Shown here: positions 1 to 6,616 of the stretch, piece by piece | Position numbering within the stretch: the first letter of the stretch is position 1 | Layout of the letters: each line of letters opens with the position of its first letter | NCBI GenBank assembly: GCA_002403995.1 | Contig: DHIV01000019.1 | Span: forward strand, 4,486 to 14,066 | Source: Gallionella sp. UBA4737 | GTDB lineage: Bacteria > Pseudomonadota > Gammaproteobacteria > Burkholderiales > Gallionellaceae | Length of the DNA stretch: 9,581 nt | Reading direction: 5' to 3' | Made by a program: the position numbers and the translations under genes | Notes under the pieces: model-generated | The model's input: only the letters and a program-made list of their open reading frames with translations | Told to the model about the DNA's origin: nothing | Databases searched by the model: none

Positions 1-623
1 AGGTAATGCGCCAGCACGCCGGTGATCACGGCAGGGATCGGCGGACAGCCGGAGATGTTGATGATGGGTTTGTCTTTGATGATGTCGGACACCGCCACCG
101 CGCCGGTCGGATTCGGTTTCGCATTCGGGATGCCGCCGAACGCAGCGCAGGTGCCCACCGCGATGATGGCTGCCGCGCCCTTGACTGTTTGCTGCAGGTG
201 ATCGACGAAACTTACTCCACCGTGCGCGCCGTACCCCGGATTGCCCATGGGTATCGACCCGTCGACTACGACGAGGTACTTGCCATAGTTTTCCTTCATC
301 GCATCCTCGCGCGACTTCTCCGCGCCGAAGCCGGAAGCGGCTTGCAGCGTGTGGTGATAATCGAGCGAGATCATGTCGAAGATCAGGCTCTCCAGCGTCG
401 GAGAATACGAGCGCGTCAGCGACTCGGTGCAACCGGTGCATTCCTGGAACGACAGCCAGATCACCGACGGCCGCTTGGCCTTGACCAGTGCTTCGGCGAT
501 CGCCGTTGCGGTGCCGGGCGGCAGCGCCATCAGCGAGGCCATCGCGGTGCAGAATTTCAGGAACGCGCGGCGGCTGATGCCTTGTTGCGCGAGACGTTCT
601 CCCAAAGTGTCGTGTTCGTTCAT
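1..623 (-). CDS. [NiFe] hydrogenase small subunit, Tat-exported (partial, C-terminus beyond left edge)
   Basis: Electron-transfer subunit of a membrane-associated periplasmic uptake [NiFe] hydrogenase, carrying the iron-sulfur relay from the active site. The reading frame starts at ATG 621-623, preceded by GAGGTG, and stays open for 207 codons to the edge. Residues 17-24 (SRRAFLKF) are a Tat signal, followed by a hydrophobic stretch. The proximal-cluster ligands are in ECTGCTES (C62, C65). VVDGSIP, VGTCAAFGG, KPNPTGAV and NISGCPPIP follow in the usual family order. The extra cysteines of oxygen-tolerant (HyaA/HoxK-type) enzymes are absent: Gly64 lies between the CTGC cysteines and the second site reads FGG instead of WGC, so a standard [4Fe-4S] proximal cluster is predicted. 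Subgroup cannot be fixed without the large subunit; HybO-like (1c) or Isp-type (1e) fit better than 1d. It is the third gene of a minus-strand run after the protease and HupH-like genes. Confidence 0.95.
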   Translation of the reverse strand, partial: MNEHDTLGERLAQQGISRRAFLKFCTAMASLMALPPGTATAIAEALVKAKRPSVIWLSFQECTGCTESLTRSYSPTLESLIFDMISLDYHHTLQAASGFGAEKSREDAMKENYGKYLVVVDGSIPMGNPGYGAHGGVSFVDHLQQTVKGAAAIIAVGTCAAFGGIPNAKPNPTGAVAVSDIIKDKPIINISGCPPIPAVITGVLAHY

Positions 624-673
624 TGTTGCACCTCGTCATTAAGTTGTTTCTTCTTGAAACACTCAATAAATCC

Positions 674-701
674 GTTCGCCCTGAGGTATCGAAGGGTGAA
701 C
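674..701. repeat. 28-bp imperfect palindrome in the hydrogenase operon spacer
   Basis: The arms GTTCGCCCT (674-682) and AGGGTGAAC (693-701) pair with one G-T wobble around a 10-base loop. It lies in the 100-bp gap between the HupH-like gene and the small subunit gene. The sequence has the look of the short dispersed intergenic palindromes common in betaproteobacterial genomes (recalled, not searched). In the minus-strand transcript it would form a hairpin without a following U-run, so it more likely marks an mRNA processing or stability point than a terminator. Confidence 0.6.
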
Positions 702-723
702 ACTTTGATGTACCGTCTTCCAT

Positions 724-1173
724 TCATGGTTCGAGAGCCTCACCACGAACGGAAGAATCATTCAGCGTTTCTTTTAGTAAATCAAGTCCCATCCTGATGT
801 CCTCGGGCTGGCTCTTGATGATTTCAGGCATGGCGGTGATCTCCAGCGTATCCGCCACGATGTCGCCTTCCACGTTGTAGTGCGTCACCCACCATACGCC
901 GGGGTAGCGCGTCTCGATGATCTCGCTGGGACCGATGGCTTCGATGCGCGCAGAGACTTCGCCCTGCCCGAGAGTTTGGCGCAACTGTTCGTATTCGCCG
1001 GGAGCGAATGGCAGGCTGTTCATATCTATCATCCCGGTCTCGCCGGTTTCAGTCAGCTTTTCCAGGAGCGCTGCGATCTCCGCCAGCAGCGCGCGGATAT
1101 TGCCGATGGAATAGGCTTCCTCGGCTTTGGCGTAAATCGGGATCGTCTTCAAATTGTTAATGGGCGGACTCAT
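724..1173 (-). CDS. HupH/HyaF-like hydrogenase maturation protein, short single-domain form
   Basis: A 149-residue protein matching the conserved C-terminal region of the HupH/HyaF/HoxQ family, which assists assembly of the small subunit or its iron-sulfur clusters before Tat export. The recognisable core is at about residues 85-127, where a RYPGVWWVTHYN segment is followed by DTLEITAMPEIIKSQPEDI; this is the family pattern of a WxVxYxN strand, an aspartate strand and a VPEVV-like segment. Typical HupH/HyaF proteins are about 280 residues with two related halves, so this is about half length. The start at 1173 is supported by an ATGA overlap with the protease stop codon, which implies translational coupling. 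The N-terminal 45 residues are charged and probably helical. Its place directly before the small subunit gene fits a small-subunit chaperone role. Family assignment is from motif memory only. Confidence 0.75.
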   Translation of the reverse strand: MSPPINNLKTIPIYAKAEEAYSIGNIRALLAEIAALLEKLTETGETGMIDMNSLPFAPGEYEQLRQTLGQGEVSARIEAIGPSEIIETRYPGVWWVTHYNVEGDIVADTLEITAMPEIIKSQPEDIRMGLDLLKETLNDSSVRGEALEP

Positions 1174-1649
1174 GCGTGCCACTCCGCTACGAGTTGCATC
1201 GCCTGATCGCAGGCCAGCCGGATCGCGGCAGAGACATGTGGTGTGGGTGTATCGCCCCACGCGATGGTTTGCGGCTGGATGCCGATCAGCGCGCGCTGCT
1301 GTGGAAGTTGGCCGGCGAGGAGCGCGATCGCCATCAGGTCTATCAGGCTCACTTCGTGCACGCTGCACTTGCGGTTGCTGCCGATGAATGTGTCCATCTG
1401 CTCGCCCACGAAGACCTTGGTGGTGCCGGGTTCGCCGTCGTACTGTGCGGCATCGATCACGATCAGTCGCTCTGCGTCCTCGATCGCGCCTGCGAGAGAG
1501 AAGCTTAACGTGCCGCCATCCATCAGCTCGATGTCGTCGCGCAGCGCAGTCTGCTCCGCCAGCATACGGATCGCATGCACACCCGCTCCCTCATCCTGCA
1601 ACAGTGAGTTGCCGATGCCGAGGATCAGGGTCTTGCGACGGGTCTTCAT
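1170..1649 (-). CDS. [NiFe] hydrogenase maturation endopeptidase (HyaD/HupD family)
   Basis: A 159-residue protease that removes the C-terminal tail of the hydrogenase large subunit after the NiFe(CN)2CO site is built. Family signatures are visible: LGIGNSLLQDEGAG at the N-terminus, and the three predicted nickel-sensing ligands E20 (in DEGAG), D66 (in VIDAAQ) and H98 (in SVHEV), which correspond to Glu16, Asp62 and His93 of the HybD/HycI enzymes. Length is normal. An ATG at 1706 is in frame, but the start at 1649 places the LGIGN strand eight residues from the N-terminus as in relatives, and a candidate promoter (1679-1706) would exclude the longer form. It is first in the minus-strand run and overlaps the HupH-like gene by 4 bp. 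Having the protease ahead of the structural genes is less common than the HyaABCDEF-type order. Confidence 0.92.
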   Translation of the reverse strand: MKTRRKTLILGIGNSLLQDEGAGVHAIRMLAEQTALRDDIELMDGGTLSFSLAGAIEDAERLIVIDAAQYDGEPGTTKVFVGEQMDTFIGSNRKCSVHEVSLIDLMAIALLAGQLPQQRALIGIQPQTIAWGDTPTPHVSAAIRLACDQAMQLVAEWHA

Positions 1650-1678
1650 CAGAGCGAATCCGGTCAGGCTACGCGAGC

Positions 1679-1706
1679 AATCTAGCACTCCGGGATAAAA
1701 AATCAA
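1679..1706 (-). promoter_or_regulatory. Candidate sigma70-type promoter of the hydrogenase protease/small subunit run
   Basis: On the minus strand, TTGATT (1706-1701) and TAGATT (1684-1679) are separated by 16 bases, placing a start of transcription about 20 bases before the protease ATG at 1649. Each hexamer has two departures from consensus, so support is modest. Confidence 0.35.
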
Positions 1707-1721
1707 CCGAGTAATTTGCTC

Positions 1722-1749
1722 TTGTATCAGAATGTATCAGCGATATATT
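1722..1749 (+). promoter_or_regulatory. Candidate hypC promoter overlapping a TGTATCAG direct repeat
   Basis: TTGTAT (1722-1727) and TATATT (1744-1749), 16 bases apart, would start transcription near 1756, about 48 bases ahead of hypC. The spacer contains TGTATCAG twice, at 1723-1730 and 1733-1740: a 10-base period, so both copies face the same side of the helix. The first copy overlaps the -35 element. The arrangement would suit a dimeric regulator of the divergent hypC and hydrogenase transcripts; no known regulator was recognised. Confidence 0.4.
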
Positions 1750-1803
1750 GCTACCGCGAATAAGGAGTAGACTTACAAAACGCCATTCAATGGAATCTTT
1801 GCC

Positions 1804-2058
1804 ATGTGCCTCGGTATCCCCATGCAGATCGTCGCGATCGACGGCTACAACGCGCGCTGTACCGCAAAGGGTGTGATGCGCGAAGTGAGCCTGTTCATGC
1901 TGCAGGACGAGCCCATCGCCGTGGATGATTTCGTGATGGTGCATGTGGGTTACGCCTTGCAGAAAATGAGCGAGCAGGAAGCGCGCTCGACCTGGGAACT
2001 GCTCGACGAAATGCTGGTCGCCGAAGCAGGCGGCATGGAGGGTAATCCTCTACGGTAG
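1804..2058 (+). CDS. hypC: Hydrogenase assembly chaperone HypC
   Basis: An 84-residue member of the HypC/HupF family, which holds the Fe(CN)2CO fragment together with HypD and delivers it to the hydrogenase large subunit. The essential second-position cysteine is present (MCLGIPMQIV; it becomes N-terminal after Met removal), which fixes the start at 1804. The second family motif VHVGYA with H47 is also visible. Length is typical. The ribosome-binding site is weak (GGA about nine bases ahead of the ATG). It is divergent from the hydrogenase protease gene. Its usual partner HypD lies 3.4 kb downstream on the same strand, separated from it by the opposite-strand cytochrome bd operon, so hypC is apparently transcribed alone. 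Confidence 0.95.
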   Translation: MCLGIPMQIVAIDGYNARCTAKGVMREVSLFMLQDEPIAVDDFVMVHVGYALQKMSEQEARSTWELLDEMLVAEAGGMEGNPLR

Positions 2059-2104
2059 TTCGGAGCGGCATCATTACGGACTACTGCCCGTCTGACTCGA
2101 TTGC

Positions 2105-2233
2105 TCACTTCTTTCCTGCCCGTGCCTCTTCAAGCTCGATCTTGCAGAAGTATTCTGCTTCCAGCCACATGACGTTGATGATGCCGAACGCCATCGCCAG
2201 TCCCACTCCGAGCATCCATGCAAAGTACCACAT
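2105..2233 (-). CDS. cydX: Cytochrome bd oxidase small subunit CydX
   Basis: A 42-residue single-span membrane peptide that is easy to miss by length. It opens MWYFAWMLGVGLAMAFG, closely matching E. coli CydX (MWYFAWILG...), and keeps the LE pair (L24, E25) at the membrane edge. A charged tail follows (KIELEEARAGKK). CydX stabilises the heme b595/d site of the CydAB complex. ATG 2233 has a good ribosome-binding site (AAGGAAAA) and lies 11 bases after the cydB stop codon, in the standard CydA-CydB-CydX order. The gene ends 46 bases from the convergent hypC stop; no convincing terminator was seen in that gap. Confidence 0.95.
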   Translation of the reverse strand: MWYFAWMLGVGLAMAFGIINVMWLEAEYFCKIELEEARAGKK

Positions 2234-2244
2234 GATTTTTCCTT

Positions 2245-3387
2245 TCAATAAATGTTATGGTCGTTGGCGCGGACCGATTCGACCGTGATTTTTCCGCGCA
2301 GCACGCTGTACACCCAGGAGGTGTAGGCCAGCACGATGGGCAGGAGGATCAGCACCACCCAGAACATGATCTGCAGCGTCATGTGGCTGGATACCGAATC
2401 CCATATCGTCAGGCTGCTGCGCGGGTCCGAACTCGACGGCATGATGAACGGGAACATCGCGATGCCTGCGGTGAAGATCACCCCGGCGAGCATCACGGAA
2501 CTTGCGATGAAAGCAGCGATGGGTTTTTTCGCGCTGGAAACGGCAATCGCCAATAGCGCACCCGCTATGCCCAGGATGGGCGCGAGCCACAGCAACGGAT
2601 AGTTGTGATAGTTGTTAAGCCATGCCCCGGCGACTTTTTCGACAGTCTTGTCGAGCGGGATAGCTGCGGCATTGGTGGATAGCATCGAAGTGATGCGGTA
2701 GCCATCGATCCCGTTGATGATCCAGATGCCCGCGAGAATGAAGCAGGCGATAAAGACCGCGCCGGTGATTTTGGTCGCGCGCCGAGCACGCTCCGCGATC
2801 ACGCCTTCAGTCCTGATCTGGAGATAGATCGAGCCGTGCATCAGCAACATGGTAAGGCTGACCACCCCGGCCAGCAGGCCGAACGGGTTCAACAATTGCA
2901 AGAAGCTGCCGGTGTAGGTCACCCGCACGTCGTTGTCGAAGCTGAACGGTACACCTTGTAGCAGGTTGCCGAAGGCGACACCGAAGATCAGCGCGGGCAC
3001 GAATCCGCCCGCGAACAGTCCCCAGTCCCAAGCCGAACGCCAGCGCGGATCGGCCACCTTGCTGCGGTAATCGAATCCCACCGGTCTGAAGAACAACGCG
3101 AACAGCGTCAGCATCAATGCGATGTAGAAGCCGGAAAATGCGGTCGCGTAAACAATGGGCCAGGCGGCGAAGATCGCACCGCCTGCGGTGACGAACCAGA
3201 CCTGGTTGCCTTCCCAGGTGGCGCCCACCGAGTTGATGATGACGCGGCGCTCGTCATCGTTCCTGCCTATGAAGGGCAACAGCGCGCCGATACCCAGATC
3301 GAATCCATCGGTGATAGCGAAGCCCACCAGCAGCACGCCGACGAACAGCCACCAGATCAGTTTCAGTGTTTCGTAGTCGAATATCAT
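2245..3387 (-). CDS. cydB: Cytochrome bd ubiquinol oxidase subunit II
   Basis: A 380-residue membrane subunit of cytochrome bd, the high-affinity terminal oxidase that reduces oxygen to water with electrons from quinol. It aligns nearly end to end with E. coli CydB as remembered (379 residues): IWWLFVGVLLVGFAITDGFD at the N-terminus, then EGNQVWFVTAGGAIFAAWP, FFRPVGFDYRSK, GVAFGNLLQGVPF, LLNPFGLLAGVVS and FTAGIAMFPFIMPSS. Most E. coli proteins of the family have WDGNQVW where this has WEGNQVW, a conservative change. The start at 3387 follows AAGGAG with seven-base spacing; an in-frame upstream ATG at 3450 lies inside cydA and would add 21 residues without homology. The gene begins 10 bases after the cydA stop codon, so translation is likely coupled. 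Confidence 0.97.
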   Translation of the reverse strand: MIFDYETLKLIWWLFVGVLLVGFAITDGFDLGIGALLPFIGRNDDERRVIINSVGATWEGNQVWFVTAGGAIFAAWPIVYATAFSGFYIALMLTLFALFFRPVGFDYRSKVADPRWRSAWDWGLFAGGFVPALIFGVAFGNLLQGVPFSFDNDVRVTYTGSFLQLLNPFGLLAGVVSLTMLLMHGSIYLQIRTEGVIAERARRATKITGAVFIACFILAGIWIINGIDGYRITSMLSTNAAAIPLDKTVEKVAGAWLNNYHNYPLLWLAPILGIAGALLAIAVSSAKKPIAAFIASSVMLAGVIFTAGIAMFPFIMPSSSDPRSSLTIWDSVSSHMTLQIMFWVVLILLPIVLAYTSWVYSVLRGKITVESVRANDHNIY

Positions 3388-3397
3388 GTCGTTCTCC

Positions 3398-4951
3398 TTA
3401 AGCGCTGCCGTATTGGCCGGTATGCAGACTCTGCGGGCCGAGGCGCGCATACTTGAACATCAGATACATTTCGGCGACCAGCAGCAGCGTGTAGAAGCCG
3501 ACGAATCCGGCGAGGCTGAAATACACGCTGGAAGGATCGAGGTTGGACGTGCTCAGGCTGGTCGGCAGGATGCCGCTGATGGTCCACGGCTGCCGGCCGT
3601 ATTCGGCGACGATCCAGCCCATCTCTGCGGCGATCCATGGCAGCGGGATGCTGTACAGCGCAAGTTTCAGCAGCCATCTCTTTTCGGCGATATTGCGTTT
3701 CGCGACGTAATAAAAAGTGGCGGCGAAGATGAACAGGATGAAGAAAGCGATCACTACCATGATGCGGAACGTCCAGAACATCGGGGCGACTCTGGGTATG
3801 GTGTCGCGCGCTGCCATCTTGATCTGCTCATCGGTGGCGTCGCTCACCTTCTGAGTGTATTTCTTGAGCAGCAGGCCATAGCCGAGATTGTCCTTGGATT
3901 TTTCGAAGGCCGCTTTGGCTTCATCGCTGGTGTCGCCCGCGCGCAATTTTTCGAGCGCCGCGTAGGCGGTCATACCCTCCTTGATTCTCACTTCGTTTTC
4001 ATCGCGCAACTCGGTGATGCCGGTGATCTCTTGGTTGACAGAACGGGTTGCGATCAGCCCCAACAGGTAGGGGATCTTGATCGCGTAATCGGTGCTCTGG
4101 GTGGCCTCATTGGGAAATCCGATCGCAGTGATCGCCGCAGGTGATTTTTCGGTGTGCCATTCCGCCTCGATGGTGGCCAGCTTGACACGCTGCACTTCGC
4201 CCGCCGTGTAGCCGGATTCATCTCCCAGCACGATCACGGACAGCGCGGAAGCAAGGCCGAACCCGGCAGCCACGGCGATCGATCTCATCGCAAATGCCTT
4301 GTCCCGCCCGATCAGCAGATAGTAAGCGCTGATGCCGAGCACGAACATCGACGCAGTCACATAGCCGGCCGAGACGGTATGCACGAACTTGACCTGCGCC
4401 ACAGGATTGAACAATAGCTGGGTGAAACTGGTCATCTCCATGCGCATCGTGTGATAGTTGAATTCGGCCCCGATCGGATTCTGCATCCAGCCGTTCGCGA
4501 TCAATATCCATAGTGCCGAAAGATTGGAACCCAGCGCCACCAGGAAAGTGACCAGCAGATGCTTCTCCTTGGACAGCCTGTCCCAGCCAAAGAAGAACAG
4601 CCCAACAAAGGTGGACTCAAGGAAGAATGCCATCAGCCCTTCGATGGCGAGCGGCGCACCGAAGATATCGCCGACATAATGCGAGTAATACGCCCAGTTG
4701 GTGCCGAACTGGAATTCCATCGTGAGTCCGGTCGTGACGCCGAGCGCAAAGTTGATGCCGAACAGCTTGCCCCAGAAGCGGGTCATGTCCTTGTAAACCT
4801 CTCTTCCGGTCATCACATAAACCGACTCCATGATGACCAGCAGGAAGGAAAGCCCGAGCGTGAGCGGCACGAAAAGAAAATGGTACAGCGCGGTGGCGGC
4901 GAATTGCAGCCGCGATATATCAACGAGTTCCGGTGACGGCATCATGGTCAT
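3398..4951 (-). CDS. cydA: Cytochrome bd ubiquinol oxidase subunit I
   Basis: The heme-bearing, quinol-oxidising subunit, 517 residues, of the long Q-loop (E. coli-like) class. Heme ligands are visible: H24 in LYHFLF (b595; E. coli H19), H191 in KFVHTVSAGY and M398 in FRIMV (b558; E. coli H186 and M393). The quinol-binding loop begins at GDESGYTAGEVQ and contains the conserved KLATIEAEW segment. GRQPW near residue 450 is the family signature. Nearest-start logic is unsettled: ATGs at 4951, 4945 and 4942 are in frame. AGAAGGA lies only two bases before the first but eight before the second, so 4945 may be the real start. The 5' end overlaps the upstream cydP-like gene by 32 bases, implying coupling. 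CydCD, normally needed for assembly, are not in the window. Confidence 0.97.
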   Translation of the reverse strand: MTMMPSPELVDISRLQFAATALYHFLFVPLTLGLSFLLVIMESVYVMTGREVYKDMTRFWGKLFGINFALGVTTGLTMEFQFGTNWAYYSHYVGDIFGAPLAIEGLMAFFLESTFVGLFFFGWDRLSKEKHLLVTFLVALGSNLSALWILIANGWMQNPIGAEFNYHTMRMEMTSFTQLLFNPVAQVKFVHTVSAGYVTASMFVLGISAYYLLIGRDKAFAMRSIAVAAGFGLASALSVIVLGDESGYTAGEVQRVKLATIEAEWHTEKSPAAITAIGFPNEATQSTDYAIKIPYLLGLIATRSVNQEITGITELRDENEVRIKEGMTAYAALEKLRAGDTSDEAKAAFEKSKDNLGYGLLLKKYTQKVSDATDEQIKMAARDTIPRVAPMFWTFRIMVVIAFFILFIFAATFYYVAKRNIAEKRWLLKLALYSIPLPWIAAEMGWIVAEYGRQPWTISGILPTSLSTSNLDPSSVYFSLAGFVGFYTLLLVAEMYLMFKYARLGPQSLHTGQYGSA

Positions 4952-5126
4952 GTTCCTTCTGGGGTTGCTGGGAGAGAATCTGGGAAGCTACTTTCTGGTC
5001 ATCGAGATTGATGTCTTCAGGGGCTGAAAACCACGCTGCCCATATGACGGTGAGCACCAGAACCTTGAATGCGAGTGCCAGGACTATCTCCTGCCACAAC
5101 CGAACGGATTTTGCCTTGTCTGCCAT
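4920..5126 (-). CDS. Small membrane protein heading the cytochrome bd operon, CydP-like
   Basis: A 68-residue protein with one predicted membrane helix (about residues 13-33, IVLALAFKVLVLTVIWAAWF) between a basic N-terminus and an acidic, glutamine-rich tail. The layout (short basic lead, REI/QEI motif, one helix containing lysine, aromatic end) resembles the putative small cytochrome oxidase subunit CydP that precedes cydAB in several proteobacteria; this match is from memory. ATG 5126 has a strong ribosome-binding site (AGGAGA, about six bases away). It is the first gene after the cyd promoter and its last 32 bases overlap cydA. It could help assemble or stabilise the oxidase in addition to CydX. 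Function is inferred from position and shape only. Confidence 0.75.
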   Translation of the reverse strand: MADKAKSVRLWQEIVLALAFKVLVLTVIWAAWFSAPEDINLDDQKVASQILSQQPQKEHDHDAVTGTR

Positions 5127-5416
5127 GCCGCGTCTCCTGAATGGTGAGCGTACAAACTTTTAAATATTATCATTCGCTAATATTCTGTCAAGCCAAATTT
5201 TCTTCGATGGCTAATACAGGGATATACTGAAGCGCGAAAAAATACGCCTCCTCAAGCGATGCATCTGTGCGGCAGACCACAGTAATCGGCCAGCTATAAA
5301 TTGTGCGGATTTTTTATCGCATAGTCTGGTAACGGCCAAATTTGATTGCTTAGCTTCTTTGTTGTTCCATAGATTTACAGAATAAATATGTCAGCAAATA
5401 ACTGTATGGCTGGATA
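5127..5416. other. Divergent intergenic region between the cyd operon and hypD
   Basis: This 290-bp AT-rich spacer holds the cyd promoter at its left end. For hypD only a weak plus-strand candidate is visible: TTGTTG (5359-5364), 18 bases, TAAATA (5383-5388), with a leader of about 25 bases. A TTGAT half-site at 5342-5346 lacks a matching ATCAA arm, so an FNR/Anr site is not supported. No small gene was recognised. Confidence 0.5.
5164..5191 (-). promoter_or_regulatory. Sigma70-type promoter of the cydP-like/cydABX operon
   Basis: On the minus strand a perfect TTGACA (5191-5186) is followed after 16 bases by TAATAT (5169-5164), with an alternative AATATT at 17 bases. The start of transcription would fall near 5157, about 30 bases ahead of the first gene's ATG at 5126. 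It is the best promoter in the window. Confidence 0.7.
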
Positions 5417-6601
5417 ATGCCGATCAAGGAAATAAACAAGGCCTCAGTACCGGAGTCGAATCATGGACATTTTCTTTTCCCCAAACAGATAATCCCTGTG
5501 AACCTTACTGCACAGGACTGGCTCAACAAGATCAAGGCGCTGCCGCTTGTGCACCGCGTGCGCATCATGAACGTGTGCGGCGGGCACGAGCGCACCATCA
5601 CGATGGCGGGACTGCGCGGCGCGCTGCCGCAGAACGTCGAACTGATTCCCGGTCCCGGCTGTCCGGTGTGCGTGTGTCCCGAGGAAGATGTGTATCTCGC
5701 GATCCAGCTGGCCTTGCATGCAGGCGTGATCCTGGTTGCGTTCGGAGACATGCTGCGCGTGCCGGTGAATGTCCCGAAATCCGAACCGCGCTCGCTGGAA
5801 CAGGCCAAGGGCGCAGGCGCCGACATACGCCCGGTGGCCAGTCCGCAGGAAGCGGTGCGCATCGCAAGGGAAAATCCTCAACGGCAGGTGGTGTTCTTCG
5901 TCGCGGGTTTCGAGACCACCACTGCGCCGGTCGCGGCGATGCTGCTCGAGGGCATACCGGAAAATCTTTCATTGCTGCTGTCGTGCCGGCTGACCTGGCC
6001 TGCGGTGGCGATGCTGCTGGCAGGAGAGCAGCCCGGTTTCGACGCGCTGATCGCGCCCGGCCATGTCGCGACGGTGATGGGGCCTGAAGAGTGGGCTTTC
6101 GTGACCGAGCAGCATGCCATCCCCGCTGCAGTCGCTGGCTTCTCGCCGGTGTCGCTGCTGGCGGCGACCTATTCGGTGATGCGTCAGTTGCTCGAGGAAG
6201 AATGTTTTCTCGACAACTGTTATCCCGAGGTGGTGCGTTCCGGCGGCAATGCAACAGCGCAATCACAGCTCAAGCAGGCGATGAGAGTCTTTGATGCAAA
6301 CTGGCGCGGTATCGGGATCATTCCCGCATCAGGCTTTGCGCTTGCAACGCGCTTCGAGCAGCACGATGCGCGCAAACAGTTCATGGGATATGAAACGGAA
6401 GGGCGCAAGCGCGTCGGCGAGATGCCGCCGGGCTGCGATTGCGCGCGCGTGGTGCTGGGCAAGATCTATCCGGACGAATGCAAACTGTTCGGCACCGCCT
6501 GCACGCCGCGCACGCCGGTCGGGCCATGCATGGTGTCGGACGAAGGCGCCTGCCGCATTTGGCGGGCAGGTGGCGTGAAGTCTTCCTCAACTGTTAAATA
6601 G
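5417..6601 (+). CDS. hypD: Hydrogenase maturation protein HypD
   Basis: A 394-residue iron-sulfur protein that, with HypC, assembles Fe(CN)2CO for [NiFe] hydrogenases. Motifs seen: CGGH (C54-H57), GPGCPVC (C81, C84), GFETT (164-168), PGHV (H216), and a cysteine-rich C-terminus (C340, C342, C355, C362, C371, C379) with TPVGPCMVSDEGAC that would hold the [4Fe-4S] cluster. It departs from the familiar form in two places: CGGH is followed by ERTI where E. coli has THAI, and an extra cysteine follows GPGCPVC (C86, in VCVC). About 30 residues precede the first conserved helix, more than usual; ATG 5417 has a poor ribosome-binding site, and a GTG at 5498 would give a 367-residue protein of ordinary length. 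It is divergent from the cyd operon and separated from hypC by it. HypE and others are not in view. Confidence 0.95.
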   Translation: MPIKEINKASVPESNHGHFLFPKQIIPVNLTAQDWLNKIKALPLVHRVRIMNVCGGHERTITMAGLRGALPQNVELIPGPGCPVCVCPEEDVYLAIQLALHAGVILVAFGDMLRVPVNVPKSEPRSLEQAKGAGADIRPVASPQEAVRIARENPQRQVVFFVAGFETTTAPVAAMLLEGIPENLSLLLSCRLTWPAVAMLLAGEQPGFDALIAPGHVATVMGPEEWAFVTEQHAIPAAVAGFSPVSLLAATYSVMRQLLEEECFLDNCYPEVVRSGGNATAQSQLKQAMRVFDANWRGIGIIPASGFALATRFEQHDARKQFMGYETEGRKRVGEMPPGCDCARVVLGKIYPDECKLFGTACTPRTPVGPCMVSDEGACRIWRAGGVKSSSTVK

Positions 6602-6616
6602 CAATCCCGCCGCTAG

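Noticed and set aside
6..797. Plus-strand open frame of 263 codons opposite the small subunit
   Set aside because: Arginine- and histidine-rich translation without recognisable domains, antisense to a clear hydrogenase gene; GC-rich codon bias creates such frames.
1693..1706. FNR-like site in the hydrogenase protease/hypC spacer
   Set aside because: One arm (TTGAT on the minus strand) is exact but the other does not match at four-base spacing.
2059..2104. Bidirectional terminator between convergent hypC and cydX
   Set aside because: Only a four-pair ACGG/CCGT stem was found and no T-run on either strand.
3386..4144. Plus-strand open frame of 252 codons opposite cydA
   Set aside because: Antisense to the strongly conserved cydA and without any recognisable motif.
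5341..5356. FNR/Anr box ahead of hypD
   Set aside because: TTGAT is present but the second arm does not match ATCAA at the required spacing.
5406..5420. Sigma54 -24/-12 promoter TGG...TGC ahead of hypD
   Set aside because: The GG-to-GC spacing is one base short and the element would overlap the start codon.
5598..6266. Minus-strand open frame of 222 codons opposite hypD
   Set aside because: Low-complexity Arg/Pro/Ser translation complementary to hypD.
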